DNA from: Elizabethkingia bruuniana
Lineage (GTDB): Bacteria; Bacteroidota; Bacteroidia; Flavobacteriales; Weeksellaceae
Assembly: GCF_002024805.1 (NCBI RefSeq)
Contig: NZ_CP014337.1
Span: 2,604,001-2,668,000 of the forward strand
DNA length: 64,000 nucleotides
Direction of reading: 5' to 3'
Shown here: positions 7,988-16,181 of the stretch, piece by piece
Layout of the letters: each line of letters opens with the position of its first letter
Position numbering within the stretch: position 1 is the stretch's first letter
Notes under the pieces: generated by a model
What the model was told of the DNA's origin: nothing
The model's input: only the letters and a program-made list of their open reading frames with translations
The model's database searches: none
Program-made: the position numbers and the translations under genes

Positions 7988-9169
7988 TTATTTCTTTAGG
8001 CTATCTAACAGCTTTTGAGTATCTCCAGCATCCTCACCGGATTTTTTTGCCAGCTCAACAGATTTTTCAGCCCACAATCTAGCATTCTTTTTGTCTCCAA
8101 CTTTATTATAAAGATTAGCTAAAGTATCAGTATTAGCATAGCTTTCATCTTTCTTCACAGATTCCTGTGCCCAAAGGATTGCTGTCTGCAATGATTTTTT
8201 ATCCTTAACATTCTCGAAGAAATTCCATGCAACAGAATTAAGTTCATTTGAATTAGCTTTAGAAAAATCTTTGTATTGCTCTAACGTTAGTTTCTCATAA
8301 GTAGCAAAATCCTTATTTTTCAGCGCATAGCTCGCTTTTACTCTTACCAGCATTTTTTCTGCCTGCTCTTTTCCAAAGACTTTTTCTGTTTCTGTAAGGA
8401 AATACTCTGTATTCAAAGTTTTAGTATCCGGATTGTATGCCTTTTTAACAATAGTATTCATTTTGATATTCTTATCTAATGCTTCATATTGCGCAGCCGG
8501 CACTATTTTTATGATCTCTTCTTTTTTGTTTTTGAAGATTTCATATCTTGGATCTTCAGTATTCATTAATCCGGTTAAAAGCAGCTGAATATCTTCTTGT
8601 GAAAAAGCTTTGTCTGACTTTACTTCAAAGTATTTTTTTGTCACTTTACCCGAAAAATTAGCATCTTCATAAATGGTCAACATCGCTAGATTCTTAAGAA
8701 AATCAGGATCCATATCTCCTTTTTCAAATCTCGCTTTTAGTGCACCGATATTTCTTTTTGGATCTTCTGCATCTTTAGCAAACTGAATGAATGGCTTTTC
8801 TTCAACATATCCCAATACACGGTGAACAATTTCTCCGTCTCCATTTATAAACAAATAAGTAGGATAAGCTCTTACATTATATTTCTTTGCCAATTCAACA
8901 CCTTCACCCTTCTCCATATCCATCTTAGCATTCACAAAATGGCTGTTATAATAGTCACCAACAGACTGTAATGTGAAAATATTTTTTGCCATCAGCTTAC
9001 ATGGACCACACCAGCTGGCATAAGCATCCAGAAAAATAAGCTTATTTTCTTTTTTAGCCTTCGCCAATAGGCTGGAAAAATTTCCTTCGTCAAATTTTAT
9101 TCCGGCCTGAGCAAAAGCCAGTAATCCTATAAACAGGAATAATGTAGAGATTAGTTTTTTCATTTTCAA
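7988..9169 (-). CDS. Exported thioredoxin-fold protein with C-terminal helical (TPR-like) region
   Basis: The 393-residue protein begins with a signal peptide (cleavage near FAQA, residue 21), so it acts in the periplasm. A thioredoxin domain covers about residues 25-135, with the redox motif ASWCGPCKLM (C54, C57) and the cis-proline region VRAYPTYLFI. The remainder is alpha-helical, with a TPR-like end (YANTDTLANLYNKVGDKKNARLWAEKSVELAKK). The arrangement suits a periplasmic disulfide reductase or chaperone-like protein; its partner is unknown. Residue 3 (MKKLIS) is an equally good start. It is monocistronic with its own terminator. Confidence 0.9.
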   Translation of the reverse strand: MKMKKLISTLFLFIGLLAFAQAGIKFDEGNFSSLLAKAKKENKLIFLDAYASWCGPCKLMAKNIFTLQSVGDYYNSHFVNAKMDMEKGEGVELAKKYNVRAYPTYLFINGDGEIVHRVLGYVEEKPFIQFAKDAEDPKRNIGALKARFEKGDMDPDFLKNLAMLTIYEDANFSGKVTKKYFEVKSDKAFSQEDIQLLLTGLMNTEDPRYEIFKNKKEEIIKIVPAAQYEALDKNIKMNTIVKKAYNPDTKTLNTEYFLTETEKVFGKEQAEKMLVRVKASYALKNKDFATYEKLTLEQYKDFSKANSNELNSVAWNFFENVKDKKSLQTAILWAQESVKKDESYANTDTLANLYNKVGDKKNARLWAEKSVELAKKSGEDAGDTQKLLDSLKK

Positions 9170-9236
9170 TATTTCTTTTAAACATTAGCAAATGTAATAT
9201 ACATCTCTGACATTATCCCCATCTGAAACTTAAAAA

Positions 9237-11555
9237 TTAAACTATTGCAGCAAATTCTTTCTGCATTTCTTTCGCAGCATTAACCATTTCAATCAGTGCT
9301 TTTTCAGTTTCGTCCCAACCTCTGGTTTTTAAACCACAATCCGGATTTACCCAAAGCTGACTGGAAGGAATAACTTTGGCAGCCTTTTCCAGAAGTTTTA
9401 CCATTTCTTCTTTCGATGGCACACGTGGTGCATGGATGTCGTAAACACCAGGTCCTATATCATTCGGATATTCAAAATCGGCAAATGCATCCAATAATTC
9501 CATCTGAGAGCGAGAGCACTCTATCGTAATTACATCTGCATCCATGTCTGCAATATGATTGATAATATCGTTAAATTCAGAATAGCACATGTGTGTATGA
9601 ATCTGTGTATCATCTTTTACAGAAGAAGCCGAAATACGGAATGCCAAAACAGCCCATTTCAGATATACTGCTGCATCTTTCTTTCTCAGTGGCAATCCTT
9701 CTCTTATTGCAGGCTCGTCGATCTGAATAATTCTGATTCCTGCTTTTTCCAGATCCAAAACCTCATCACGAATAGCCAATGCAATCTGATTCGCAGTATC
9801 TTTACGTGATTGGTCGTTTCTAACAAAGCTCCATTGCAATATAGTTACCGGACCTGTAAGCATTCCTTTTACCCATTTGGAAGTTAAAGACTGTGCATAC
9901 TGAGACCAGAATACCGTTAAAGGCTCCGGACGCGAAACATCACCATAAATTACCGGCGGCTTTACACAACGGCTTCCATAGCTTTGTACCCATCCGTTTT
10001 CTGTGAAAGCAAAACCTTTCAGCTGCTCCCCGAAATACTCCACCATGTCATTTCTTTCGAATTCTCCATGTACCAATACATCGATACCGATTTTCTCCTG
10101 ACGTTGGATGGTATTTTTCGTTTCTTCTTTCAGCAAATCAGTATAACGTTCTGCAGATATTTCTCCCTTCTTAAACTGTGATCTCCAGCTTCTCACTTCT
10201 TTTGTCTGTGGAAAAGAACCAATAGTTGTAGTAGGGAATAAAGGCAGTTTTAATATTTCCTGCTGTTGTACTTTACGTTGCGTAAACGCAGACTGACGGG
10301 ATACCGGTACAGCATCCAGTGCATCCATTTGCTGTTGCACTTTCGCATCATGAATCAGCGTCGAAATTCTTTTATTTTCTATAGCTTTTTTATTCTCCCC
10401 GAAAGCAACTAGACTTTCAGCAGAAGGATTTTCTGAAGACAGATCTCTTAGTAGTGCTACTTCTTTTATCTTCTGCTTGGCATAAGCCATCCATTGTTTT
10501 ATTTCCGCTGGTAAGCTTTCTTCTTTTGTTTCCAGATCCAAATCATATGGCACGTGTAACAACGAACTGGACGGTGCAATCAGTATACGTTTCTCCCCTA
10601 GTTGCTCTTTTGCCTTTCTGATTAGTTGAAGTGAACTTTCAAAATCATTCTTCCAGATATTTCTTCCGTCCACAACCCCCAGAGAAAGTTTCAGATTCTC
10701 AGGTATAGCCGCCAGTATATTTTCTAACTGCTCAGGCTTTCTTATCAAATCCACATGCAATGTATCTACAGGTAAGGATAATGCTAAAGGCAGATTGTCT
10801 TCCAAGCCTTCAAAATAAGTAGTCAGGATAATTTTTAGGTTCGGAAGTTCTTTCTGAATTTTAGCATATACAGCAGTATAGGCTTCTTTTGCTTTATCTG
10901 TAAGATCCAGCGCTAAGAAAGGTTCATCGATTTGTATATATTCTGCTCCATGAGATTGTAAAGATTTCAGGATTTCCAGGTATACCGACAACAGATTATC
11001 AATGAGGTCCAATTTTTCAAAACCTTCTTCTTTTTCTTTCCCTAATAATAAATAAGAAACCGGTCCTAATATTACAGGCTTAGCATTTATTCCTATCTGC
11101 CTGGCACCTATAAACTCATTGATAATCTTGTTGGATAATAATTTAAAACTCTGTCCTTTACTGAACTCCGGCACAATATAATGATAGTTGGTATCAAACC
11201 ATTTTGTCATCTCCATAGCTGTGATATCCAAGCCATCTTTCTGGTAACCACGTGCCATTGCAAAATAAAGATCCAGCTCGTTGTTTGCTTTATTCAGGAT
11301 TACATCGTGGTAACGCTGCGGAATAGCTCCCAAGGTAAGCGTCATATCCAATACATGATCGTAAAACGAAAAATCGTTAACCGGAATAAAGTCTATACCT
11401 GCTTCCTGTTGTAATTTCAGATTTTCATTGATAATTCTGCGGCTTACATCCAGTAATTCTTTCTGAATAATCTTTCCGGACCAATACTGTTCACAGGCTT
11501 TTTTCAGCTCTCGCTTTTTCCCGATACGCGGGTAACCCAGGTTGTGTGTTTGCAT
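9237..11555 (-). CDS. metE: Cobalamin-independent methionine synthase
   Basis: MetE transfers a methyl group from 5-methyltetrahydropteroyltriglutamate to homocysteine in the last step of methionine synthesis, without vitamin B12. The 772-residue protein has both (beta/alpha)8 halves. The N-terminal half starts HNLGYPRIGKKRELKKACEQYW. The C-terminal half carries the zinc/homocysteine ligands H655, C657, E679 and C740 (HTHMCYSEF, ITIECSRS, VNPDCGLKTRGW), each shifted by 14 from the E. coli residues. Nothing is missing. A cobalamin riboswitch precedes it on the same strand, so it should be shut off when B12 is available, and a divergent AsnC/Lrp regulator sits upstream. Confidence 0.98.
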   Translation of the reverse strand: MQTHNLGYPRIGKKRELKKACEQYWSGKIIQKELLDVSRRIINENLKLQQEAGIDFIPVNDFSFYDHVLDMTLTLGAIPQRYHDVILNKANNELDLYFAMARGYQKDGLDITAMEMTKWFDTNYHYIVPEFSKGQSFKLLSNKIINEFIGARQIGINAKPVILGPVSYLLLGKEKEEGFEKLDLIDNLLSVYLEILKSLQSHGAEYIQIDEPFLALDLTDKAKEAYTAVYAKIQKELPNLKIILTTYFEGLEDNLPLALSLPVDTLHVDLIRKPEQLENILAAIPENLKLSLGVVDGRNIWKNDFESSLQLIRKAKEQLGEKRILIAPSSSLLHVPYDLDLETKEESLPAEIKQWMAYAKQKIKEVALLRDLSSENPSAESLVAFGENKKAIENKRISTLIHDAKVQQQMDALDAVPVSRQSAFTQRKVQQQEILKLPLFPTTTIGSFPQTKEVRSWRSQFKKGEISAERYTDLLKEETKNTIQRQEKIGIDVLVHGEFERNDMVEYFGEQLKGFAFTENGWVQSYGSRCVKPPVIYGDVSRPEPLTVFWSQYAQSLTSKWVKGMLTGPVTILQWSFVRNDQSRKDTANQIALAIRDEVLDLEKAGIRIIQIDEPAIREGLPLRKKDAAVYLKWAVLAFRISASSVKDDTQIHTHMCYSEFNDIINHIADMDADVITIECSRSQMELLDAFADFEYPNDIGPGVYDIHAPRVPSKEEMVKLLEKAAKVIPSSQLWVNPDCGLKTRGWDETEKALIEMVNAAKEMQKEFAAIV

Positions 11556-11710
11556 TTTATTATATTTTATTAGTTATCTCCTGTATTTACAGCCAGACAA
11601 CTCTCACACGCCTATAGGCCGTAAGCAGTAGTATAAGTCCATTGTCTGCGGATAATCCACAAACTAAAGTACTGTAAGACCACAACTCCAAATCGCGAGA
11701 GTAGTTGCCT

Positions 11711-11873
11711 GTTCAGAAATTGGCAGGTCTCCTGACTTATACCATTTTATCCTCCTTCCCGCATACACAGTGGATCGTGGATAAAACTTTGTAAGGTATT
11801 CACAGTTGCGCGACAGCTCATGATTTTCACATGATTCCCTTTTCATTTACTATTAAGTAAAACCAGTTTCTAC
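11711..11873 (-). promoter_or_regulatory. Cobalamin (B12) riboswitch controlling metE
   Basis: Read on the minus strand, the region has the conserved B12-riboswitch core: ACTTAATAG, then GGGAATCATGTGAAAATCAT, then GAGCTGTCGCGCAACTGT (B12-box region), and at the end AGTCAGGAGACCTGCC (11737-11722). A closing P1 stem can be drawn between 11862-11873 (GTAGAAACTGG) and 11711-11723 (CCAATTTCTGAAC). The expression platform would be the 155 bases down to the metE start, which contain further pairing segments (CCAGACAA at 11593-11600 with TTGTCTG at 11642-11648, plus-strand spelling). B12 binding is expected to repress metE, as is known for riboswitch-controlled metE elsewhere. Confidence 0.95.
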
Positions 11874-12024
11874 AGATCTATTTTTATTTTTCACAAAGTT
11901 AGTTTAGCCAATTTATATTCCATAATAACAGGTTAAATTCAGCATAATAAATTACAAATAGTATTTATCCAGAATATTATTCTTTCAATGGTAAAATATT
12001 GTACCTTTAACCAAAAATTATTCT

Positions 12025-12504
12025 ATGCTTCAACTGGATGATACCGATTTACGCCTGCTGAAAATCCTTCATAATGACTCGAAACTTACCGTAAAAGAAT
12101 TGGCAGCACAGGTAAACCTGTCTCCTTCTCCGGTTTTTGAAAGAATCAGACGAATGGAGAAAGAAGGATATATCAAGAAGTATATTGCCATTTTGGACGC
12201 AGAGAAACTGAATCAAGGACTGATTGTTTTTTGCAATATCCGGTTAAAGCAGCATGACCGTAATATCGGCCATACTTTTGTCGATGATATTCACAATATT
12301 GATGAAGTGGTGGAATGTTATAATGTCTCCGGTGATTATGATTTTCTGCTAAAAGTTCATGCACGGGATATGAAGCATTATCAGGATTTTGTTTTCAACA
12401 AACTGGGGTCACTTACCAGTATCGGAAATACACATAGTACTTTTGTAATGGCTGAAGTAAAGAATACGTACGGCGTACAGCCTTTTGAAGGTAGAGCATT
12501 ATAA
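12025..12504 (+). CDS. Lrp/AsnC-family transcriptional regulator
   Basis: A 159-residue feast/famine regulator. An N-terminal winged HTH (residues about 4-62: LLKILHNDSKLTVKELAAQVNLSPSPVFERIRRMEKEGYI) is followed by the alpha/beta RAM ligand-binding domain (VVECYNVSGDYDFLLKVHARDM) and the typical C-terminal segment (STFVMAEVKNTYGV). It probably binds an amino acid as an octamer. It is divergent from metE and shares the 470-base upstream region, but the metE leader is a riboswitch, so direct control of metE by this protein is only a possibility. It may instead govern the next metabolic gene, pruA, or itself. Confidence 0.93.
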   Translation: MLQLDDTDLRLLKILHNDSKLTVKELAAQVNLSPSPVFERIRRMEKEGYIKKYIAILDAEKLNQGLIVFCNIRLKQHDRNIGHTFVDDIHNIDEVVECYNVSGDYDFLLKVHARDMKHYQDFVFNKLGSLTSIGNTHSTFVMAEVKNTYGVQPFEGRAL

Positions 12505-12828
12505 GTTGTAACCTGGTTTATTTAACCACAAAGGCACAAAAGTAATGTTTGTATATCACAGTTTTCAGGGCACAAAGACTTCACGTGAAGGTAAAACTAT
12601 TTCTACCATTTAGAAATTAAGAAAATTAAGTTCTCAACAGTCATTGCTAGGTGTTAGCAACTTTGCACTCCTTTAAAACAGTATAACAGGAAATAAAACC
12701 TCGCGTTTAGAAAAGTTTATAAACACAAAGGCACAAAAGTATTATTAACATACCACTGATTTTAGGATATCAAGGTTTTATCTAGAGGTAAAATTATTTT
12801 CACCATTTAGATATTAAGATAATCAGTA

Positions 12829-12859
12829 GCCTTGTCAAGGTTTAAAACCTTGACAAGGC
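12829..12859. repeat. Perfect inverted repeat (GCCTTGTCAAGG / CCTTGACAAGGC)
   Basis: Two 15-base arms are separated by a single base. Related inverted repeats occur at 13243-13275 and 49379-49426. It could form a strong RNA or cruciform hairpin, but no T-run follows, so it is not a classical terminator. Confidence 0.85.
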
Positions 12860-13242
12860 CATAAAGAATAAAATATTGTGAAGCAATTCGTGTCTTAAAA
12901 ATATAACATGCATAAACCTGTTTTGCGCCTTAGTGTTAAAAATAAATTCCTTGGCGAATTTGCGATTAATTCTAAACTATCTTAATTCCTTAAAGTTTAA
13001 AAAGAGATCTCGATACAAAATCATTCTCTGCTTCACTACTAATAATTTCACTCGAACTGACGACATGTACTTTCAAAATAGGTAATCCCATCACTTCGAG
13101 TGCGGAGCAAAGTGACGTGTATCGAGAAGTTGTTTAACTACAAGGGAGCAAAAGTATTGTTGGTATATCACTGCTTTTAGGACGCAAAGATTTCACCTGA
13201 AGGTAAAATTATTTTCATCATTTAGGCATTAAGATAATTATC

Positions 13243-13275
13243 AGCCTTGGCAAGGTTTAAATCCTTGCCAAGGCT
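13243..13275. repeat. Perfect inverted repeat (AGCCTTGGCAAGG / CCTTGCCAAGGCT)
   Basis: Thirteen-base arms surround a TTTAAAT loop. Compared with the copy at 12829, the central T:A pair is replaced by G:C in both arms, a compensatory change that keeps the stem. Confidence 0.85.
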
Positions 13276-13455
13276 ATAAAGAATCAGATATTGCGAAGCA
13301 ATTCGTGCCTTAGCCAACATTCAAAAAGTAAAAGTTATTTGTGCCTTAGTGTTAAATATAATTCCCAAACAGATTAAACACATTTACGCTTTTGCAACTA
13401 ACAGTTATAACTTCATAACATCCATAACCTTTATAACCTTTTTATTAAAACAAAA

Positions 13456-13480
13456 AAGCCCCGGAAATCCAGGGCTCTTA
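13456..13480 (-). terminator. Terminator after pruA
   Basis: On the minus strand AGCCCTGGA pairs with TCCGGGGCT and is followed by TTTTTTG. It sits 20 bases beyond the pruA stop codon. Confidence 0.78.
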
Positions 13481-13499
13481 TAATATATTTGGTTGAATA

Positions 13500-15125
13500 T
13501 TAACCTAAATAAGGGTATTTGTAGTCTTTTGCCGGAACAAAAGTCTCCTTAATACTTCTTGCAGATACCCAACGAAGAAGGTTCATTTTAGATCCTGCTT
13601 TATCGTTAGTACCAGAAGCACGGCTACCACCGAAAGGCTGCTGACCTACTACTGCTCCTGTTGGCTTATCGTTGATATAGAAGTTACCGGAAGCATTTTC
13701 TAATGCTTTGTAAGCTTCGTTGATTGCATAACGATCTTGAGAGAAGATAGAACCTGTTAATGCATATGGAGAAGTACTGTCTACTAACTGAAGTGTTTCA
13801 GCCCATTTCTTGTCTTCATATACATAAACTGTTAAGATTGGTCCGAAGATCTCTTGCTCGATACTTTCGTAGTGTGGGTTTGTTGTTTCGATAACAGTTG
13901 GGTGTACAAAGTAACCTTTCTTATCATCGCACTTACCACCGATAACTACCTCAGCATCTTTAGCTTTCTCAGCTCTGTCGATGTAACCTTTACACTTATC
14001 GAAAGAGTTTCTGTCGATTACTGCATTTACAAAGTTAGACGGATCTTCAGTAGTTCCTACTTTGATAGTCTTCATTTGTTTTTCCATTACCTTCTTCACA
14101 TCTTTCCAGATAGATTTAGGAATGTAAGCTCTGGAAGCTGCAGAACATTTCTGTCCTTGATATTCGTAAGCACCACGTACTAACGCTGTAGCCAAAGCTT
14201 CAACATCAGCAGACGGGTGAGCCATTACAAAGTCTTTACCACCAGTTTCACCAACGATTCTTGGGTAAGATTTATAGTTATGGATATTGTCACCAATCAT
14301 TTTCCACATTCCCTGGAATACTTTTGTAGAACCTGTGAAGTGAAGACCTGCAAAATCAGGGTGAGCCAATACTCTCTCAGCTGTTTCTTTGCCATCAGTG
14401 AAGATCATGTTGATTACACCATCCGGTACACCAGCTTCTTTGAATACTTCCATAATAACGTGTGCAGAGTAAGCCTGCTTATCAGATGGCTTCCATACCA
14501 CAACGTTACCCATCAATGCCATACATGATGGTAAGTTAGCAGAAATAGCTGTAAAGTTAAACGGCGTTACTGCAAAACAGAAGCCTTCTAAAGGTCTGTA
14601 TTCAGCTCTGTTCCAAATTCCTGCATCAGATATTGGCTGCTCAGCATAAAGCTCAGTCATAAACTCTACATTGAAACGCAAAAAGTCAATTAATTCACAA
14701 GCTGCATCAATTTCTGCCTGATGAACATTCTTAGACTGTCCGATCATTGTAGCTGCGTTGATTCTGTCTCTGTAAGGTCCGGCAATAAGATCTGCCGCCT
14801 TCAAGAAGATCGCTGCTCTTTGCTCCCATCCAAGGTCATTCCATTGTTTTTTAGCTGCTAATGCTACTTTAATAGCCTCATCAACATGCTTCATAGTTCC
14901 CTGGTGGTAAAAGCCTACAGTATGTTTGTGGTCGTGTGGTGGATGGATTGTTACTTTTTCTTTAGTCGTAACGTTTTTCCCACCGATAACCATTGGAATT
15001 TCCAGTTCTTCAGCATACATTTTTTTGTATGTAGCGATCAGGCTTTTCACTTCTTCAGAGCCTGGAGCGTAAGTTTTTACCGGTTCGTTTTGTGCAAAAG
15101 GCACTTGCGAAATTGCTTTTGACAT
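13500..15125 (-). CDS. pruA: L-glutamate gamma-semialdehyde (1-pyrroline-5-carboxylate) dehydrogenase
   Basis: PruA oxidises glutamate gamma-semialdehyde to glutamate with NAD+, the second step of proline breakdown. The 541-residue protein is a full ALDH-superfamily enzyme. It has the cofactor-binding stretch VTPFNFTAISANLP and VVWKPSDKQAYS, the FTGST loop, the catalytic base E293 in VGETGGKDF and the catalytic cysteine C327 in YQGQKCSAASR. The C-terminal GAVVGQQPFGGSRASGTNDKAG matches the P5C dehydrogenase branch. It is a stand-alone enzyme without a fused proline dehydrogenase, as usual in Bacteroidota. It is monocistronic; codon use is that of a well-expressed core gene. Confidence 0.97.
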   Translation of the reverse strand: MSKAISQVPFAQNEPVKTYAPGSEEVKSLIATYKKMYAEELEIPMVIGGKNVTTKEKVTIHPPHDHKHTVGFYHQGTMKHVDEAIKVALAAKKQWNDLGWEQRAAIFLKAADLIAGPYRDRINAATMIGQSKNVHQAEIDAACELIDFLRFNVEFMTELYAEQPISDAGIWNRAEYRPLEGFCFAVTPFNFTAISANLPSCMALMGNVVVWKPSDKQAYSAHVIMEVFKEAGVPDGVINMIFTDGKETAERVLAHPDFAGLHFTGSTKVFQGMWKMIGDNIHNYKSYPRIVGETGGKDFVMAHPSADVEALATALVRGAYEYQGQKCSAASRAYIPKSIWKDVKKVMEKQMKTIKVGTTEDPSNFVNAVIDRNSFDKCKGYIDRAEKAKDAEVVIGGKCDDKKGYFVHPTVIETTNPHYESIEQEIFGPILTVYVYEDKKWAETLQLVDSTSPYALTGSIFSQDRYAINEAYKALENASGNFYINDKPTGAVVGQQPFGGSRASGTNDKAGSKMNLLRWVSARSIKETFVPAKDYKYPYLG

Positions 15126-15482
15126 AATTTTTTAGATTTATTCTCACAAATTTACGACATAAAAGCCACTTCTTAAAATATATCAGATAAAATATCTATT
15201 CCTACCTGCGGGGTAAAAACAAATAAAAAGTATATAATATGCAAATAGCTAAAGCATAATTCAAATAAAAATTTCCTCATAAAAAAAGGATATATTTATG
15301 TAGGTTCCAACTATGAAAACATTGCTTCGAAAACAGCTATAGCTCTTTATATTATGATTATTTTCACAACAATATTATCCTATTAAAAACAGCAAAAACT
15401 TTGTTTCATTATTTTTTTGATTTTCCTGTTTGTCCTTATCAATATTTTTTACTTTAGCGGATATATTATAAAACCAATTAAA
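15126..15482. other. Intergenic region without a recognisable gene
   Basis: AT-rich sequence between the divergent starts of pruA and the exported hypothetical protein. I see no repeat module, hairpin or clear TAnnTTTG element. It must hold both promoters. Confidence 0.6.
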
Positions 15483-16037
15483 ATGAAAAAAAGCTTTATT
15501 ATTCTATTTATTTTGATATCAACATTTAGTTTCTCTCAAAAATATATTGATGCATCAATAACCAAAAGTGACAATACTACAATTAACTCAAAAATAAAAA
15601 TCTACACTAATATTTTCTATACAAAGCTTATAAACGAGGCCAGCTTTTACAGAGCATTACTACTTGTAGATGACAATGGAAAAAAAATTGAGAAAATTAA
15701 AGCCGAAAATGTAAAAGAGTTAAAATTCACAGATCTTGAGGGTAAAAACAGAATCTATGTCAATGATGGTAAAGCTTTAAAAGAAGTAATGTATGACGGA
15801 ACTAAAATAAAATGGTATAGATCTATTTCACAAAACCTTTATGACTCTTCGATACAATATTTTGATTACCTAGTAGATGATAAGGGACAAATTTATAAAA
15901 TGGGACTTTTTAATAATATTAAGAAAAAGCTTATTGAAGCAACAAAATCTAAACCCGAGCTAGCTGCAGAAATTGAAATCACTAAATTAACAAATGAAAG
16001 TATGTTTAATATTCTTCAGAAGTATGACCAGGAATAA
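15483..16037 (+). CDS. Exported hypothetical protein
   Basis: A protein of about 184 residues with a clean signal peptide from the chosen ATG (MKKSFIILFILISTFSFSQ, cleavage near residue 19). A longer in-frame start exists at 15417, but it would put a second hydrophobic stretch ahead of the signal, so I reject it. The mature part is Lys-rich alpha/beta with no family I can name (for example LLVDDNGKKIEKIKAENVKELKF). It stands alone between divergent pruA and the aminopeptidase gene. Confidence 0.75.
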   Translation: MKKSFIILFILISTFSFSQKYIDASITKSDNTTINSKIKIYTNIFYTKLINEASFYRALLLVDDNGKKIEKIKAENVKELKFTDLEGKNRIYVNDGKALKEVMYDGTKIKWYRSISQNLYDSSIQYFDYLVDDKGQIYKMGLFNNIKKKLIEATKSKPELAAEIEITKLTNESMFNILQKYDQE

Positions 16038-16181
16038 TATATATCATCTGTAAATAATTGATTAAAAGTAAGAATTGAATTACCATAGTAAACCACGATC
16101 TTATGAGAAATTCACATTCCAAAATAGTATAGAATCCCCTTCTAATTTCGTAACTTCACCCCGCAAAATTCAATCTTAGTT

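Larger units (their letters stand above)
12505..13453. repeat. Intergenic stretch of modular degenerate repeats, no gene
   Basis: No credible ORF exists here. The region is built from repeated modules: ACAAAGGCACAAAAGTA units (near 12525, 12725 and 13140), each followed about 60-90 bases later by GGTAAAATTATTTTCA-type and CCATTTAG-type segments; inverted repeats at 12829-12859 and 13243-13275; an AAGCAATTCGTG module near 12880 and 13296; an ACTTCGAGT...ATCGAGAAG module at 13092-13129; and a CACTACTAATAATTTCACTC module at about 13032. The same modules recur at 18039-19225. They look like non-autonomous repeats or decayed duplicated sequence. Confidence 0.8.

Noticed and set aside
11664-11846. 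60-codon minus-strand ORF upstream of metE
   Set aside because: It coincides with the cobalamin riboswitch aptamer, whose conserved RNA blocks explain the sequence. A leader peptide is not needed.
12505-13453. CRISPR array
   Set aside because: Repeats are irregularly spaced, degenerate and of several kinds, with no uniform spacers and no cas genes in the window.
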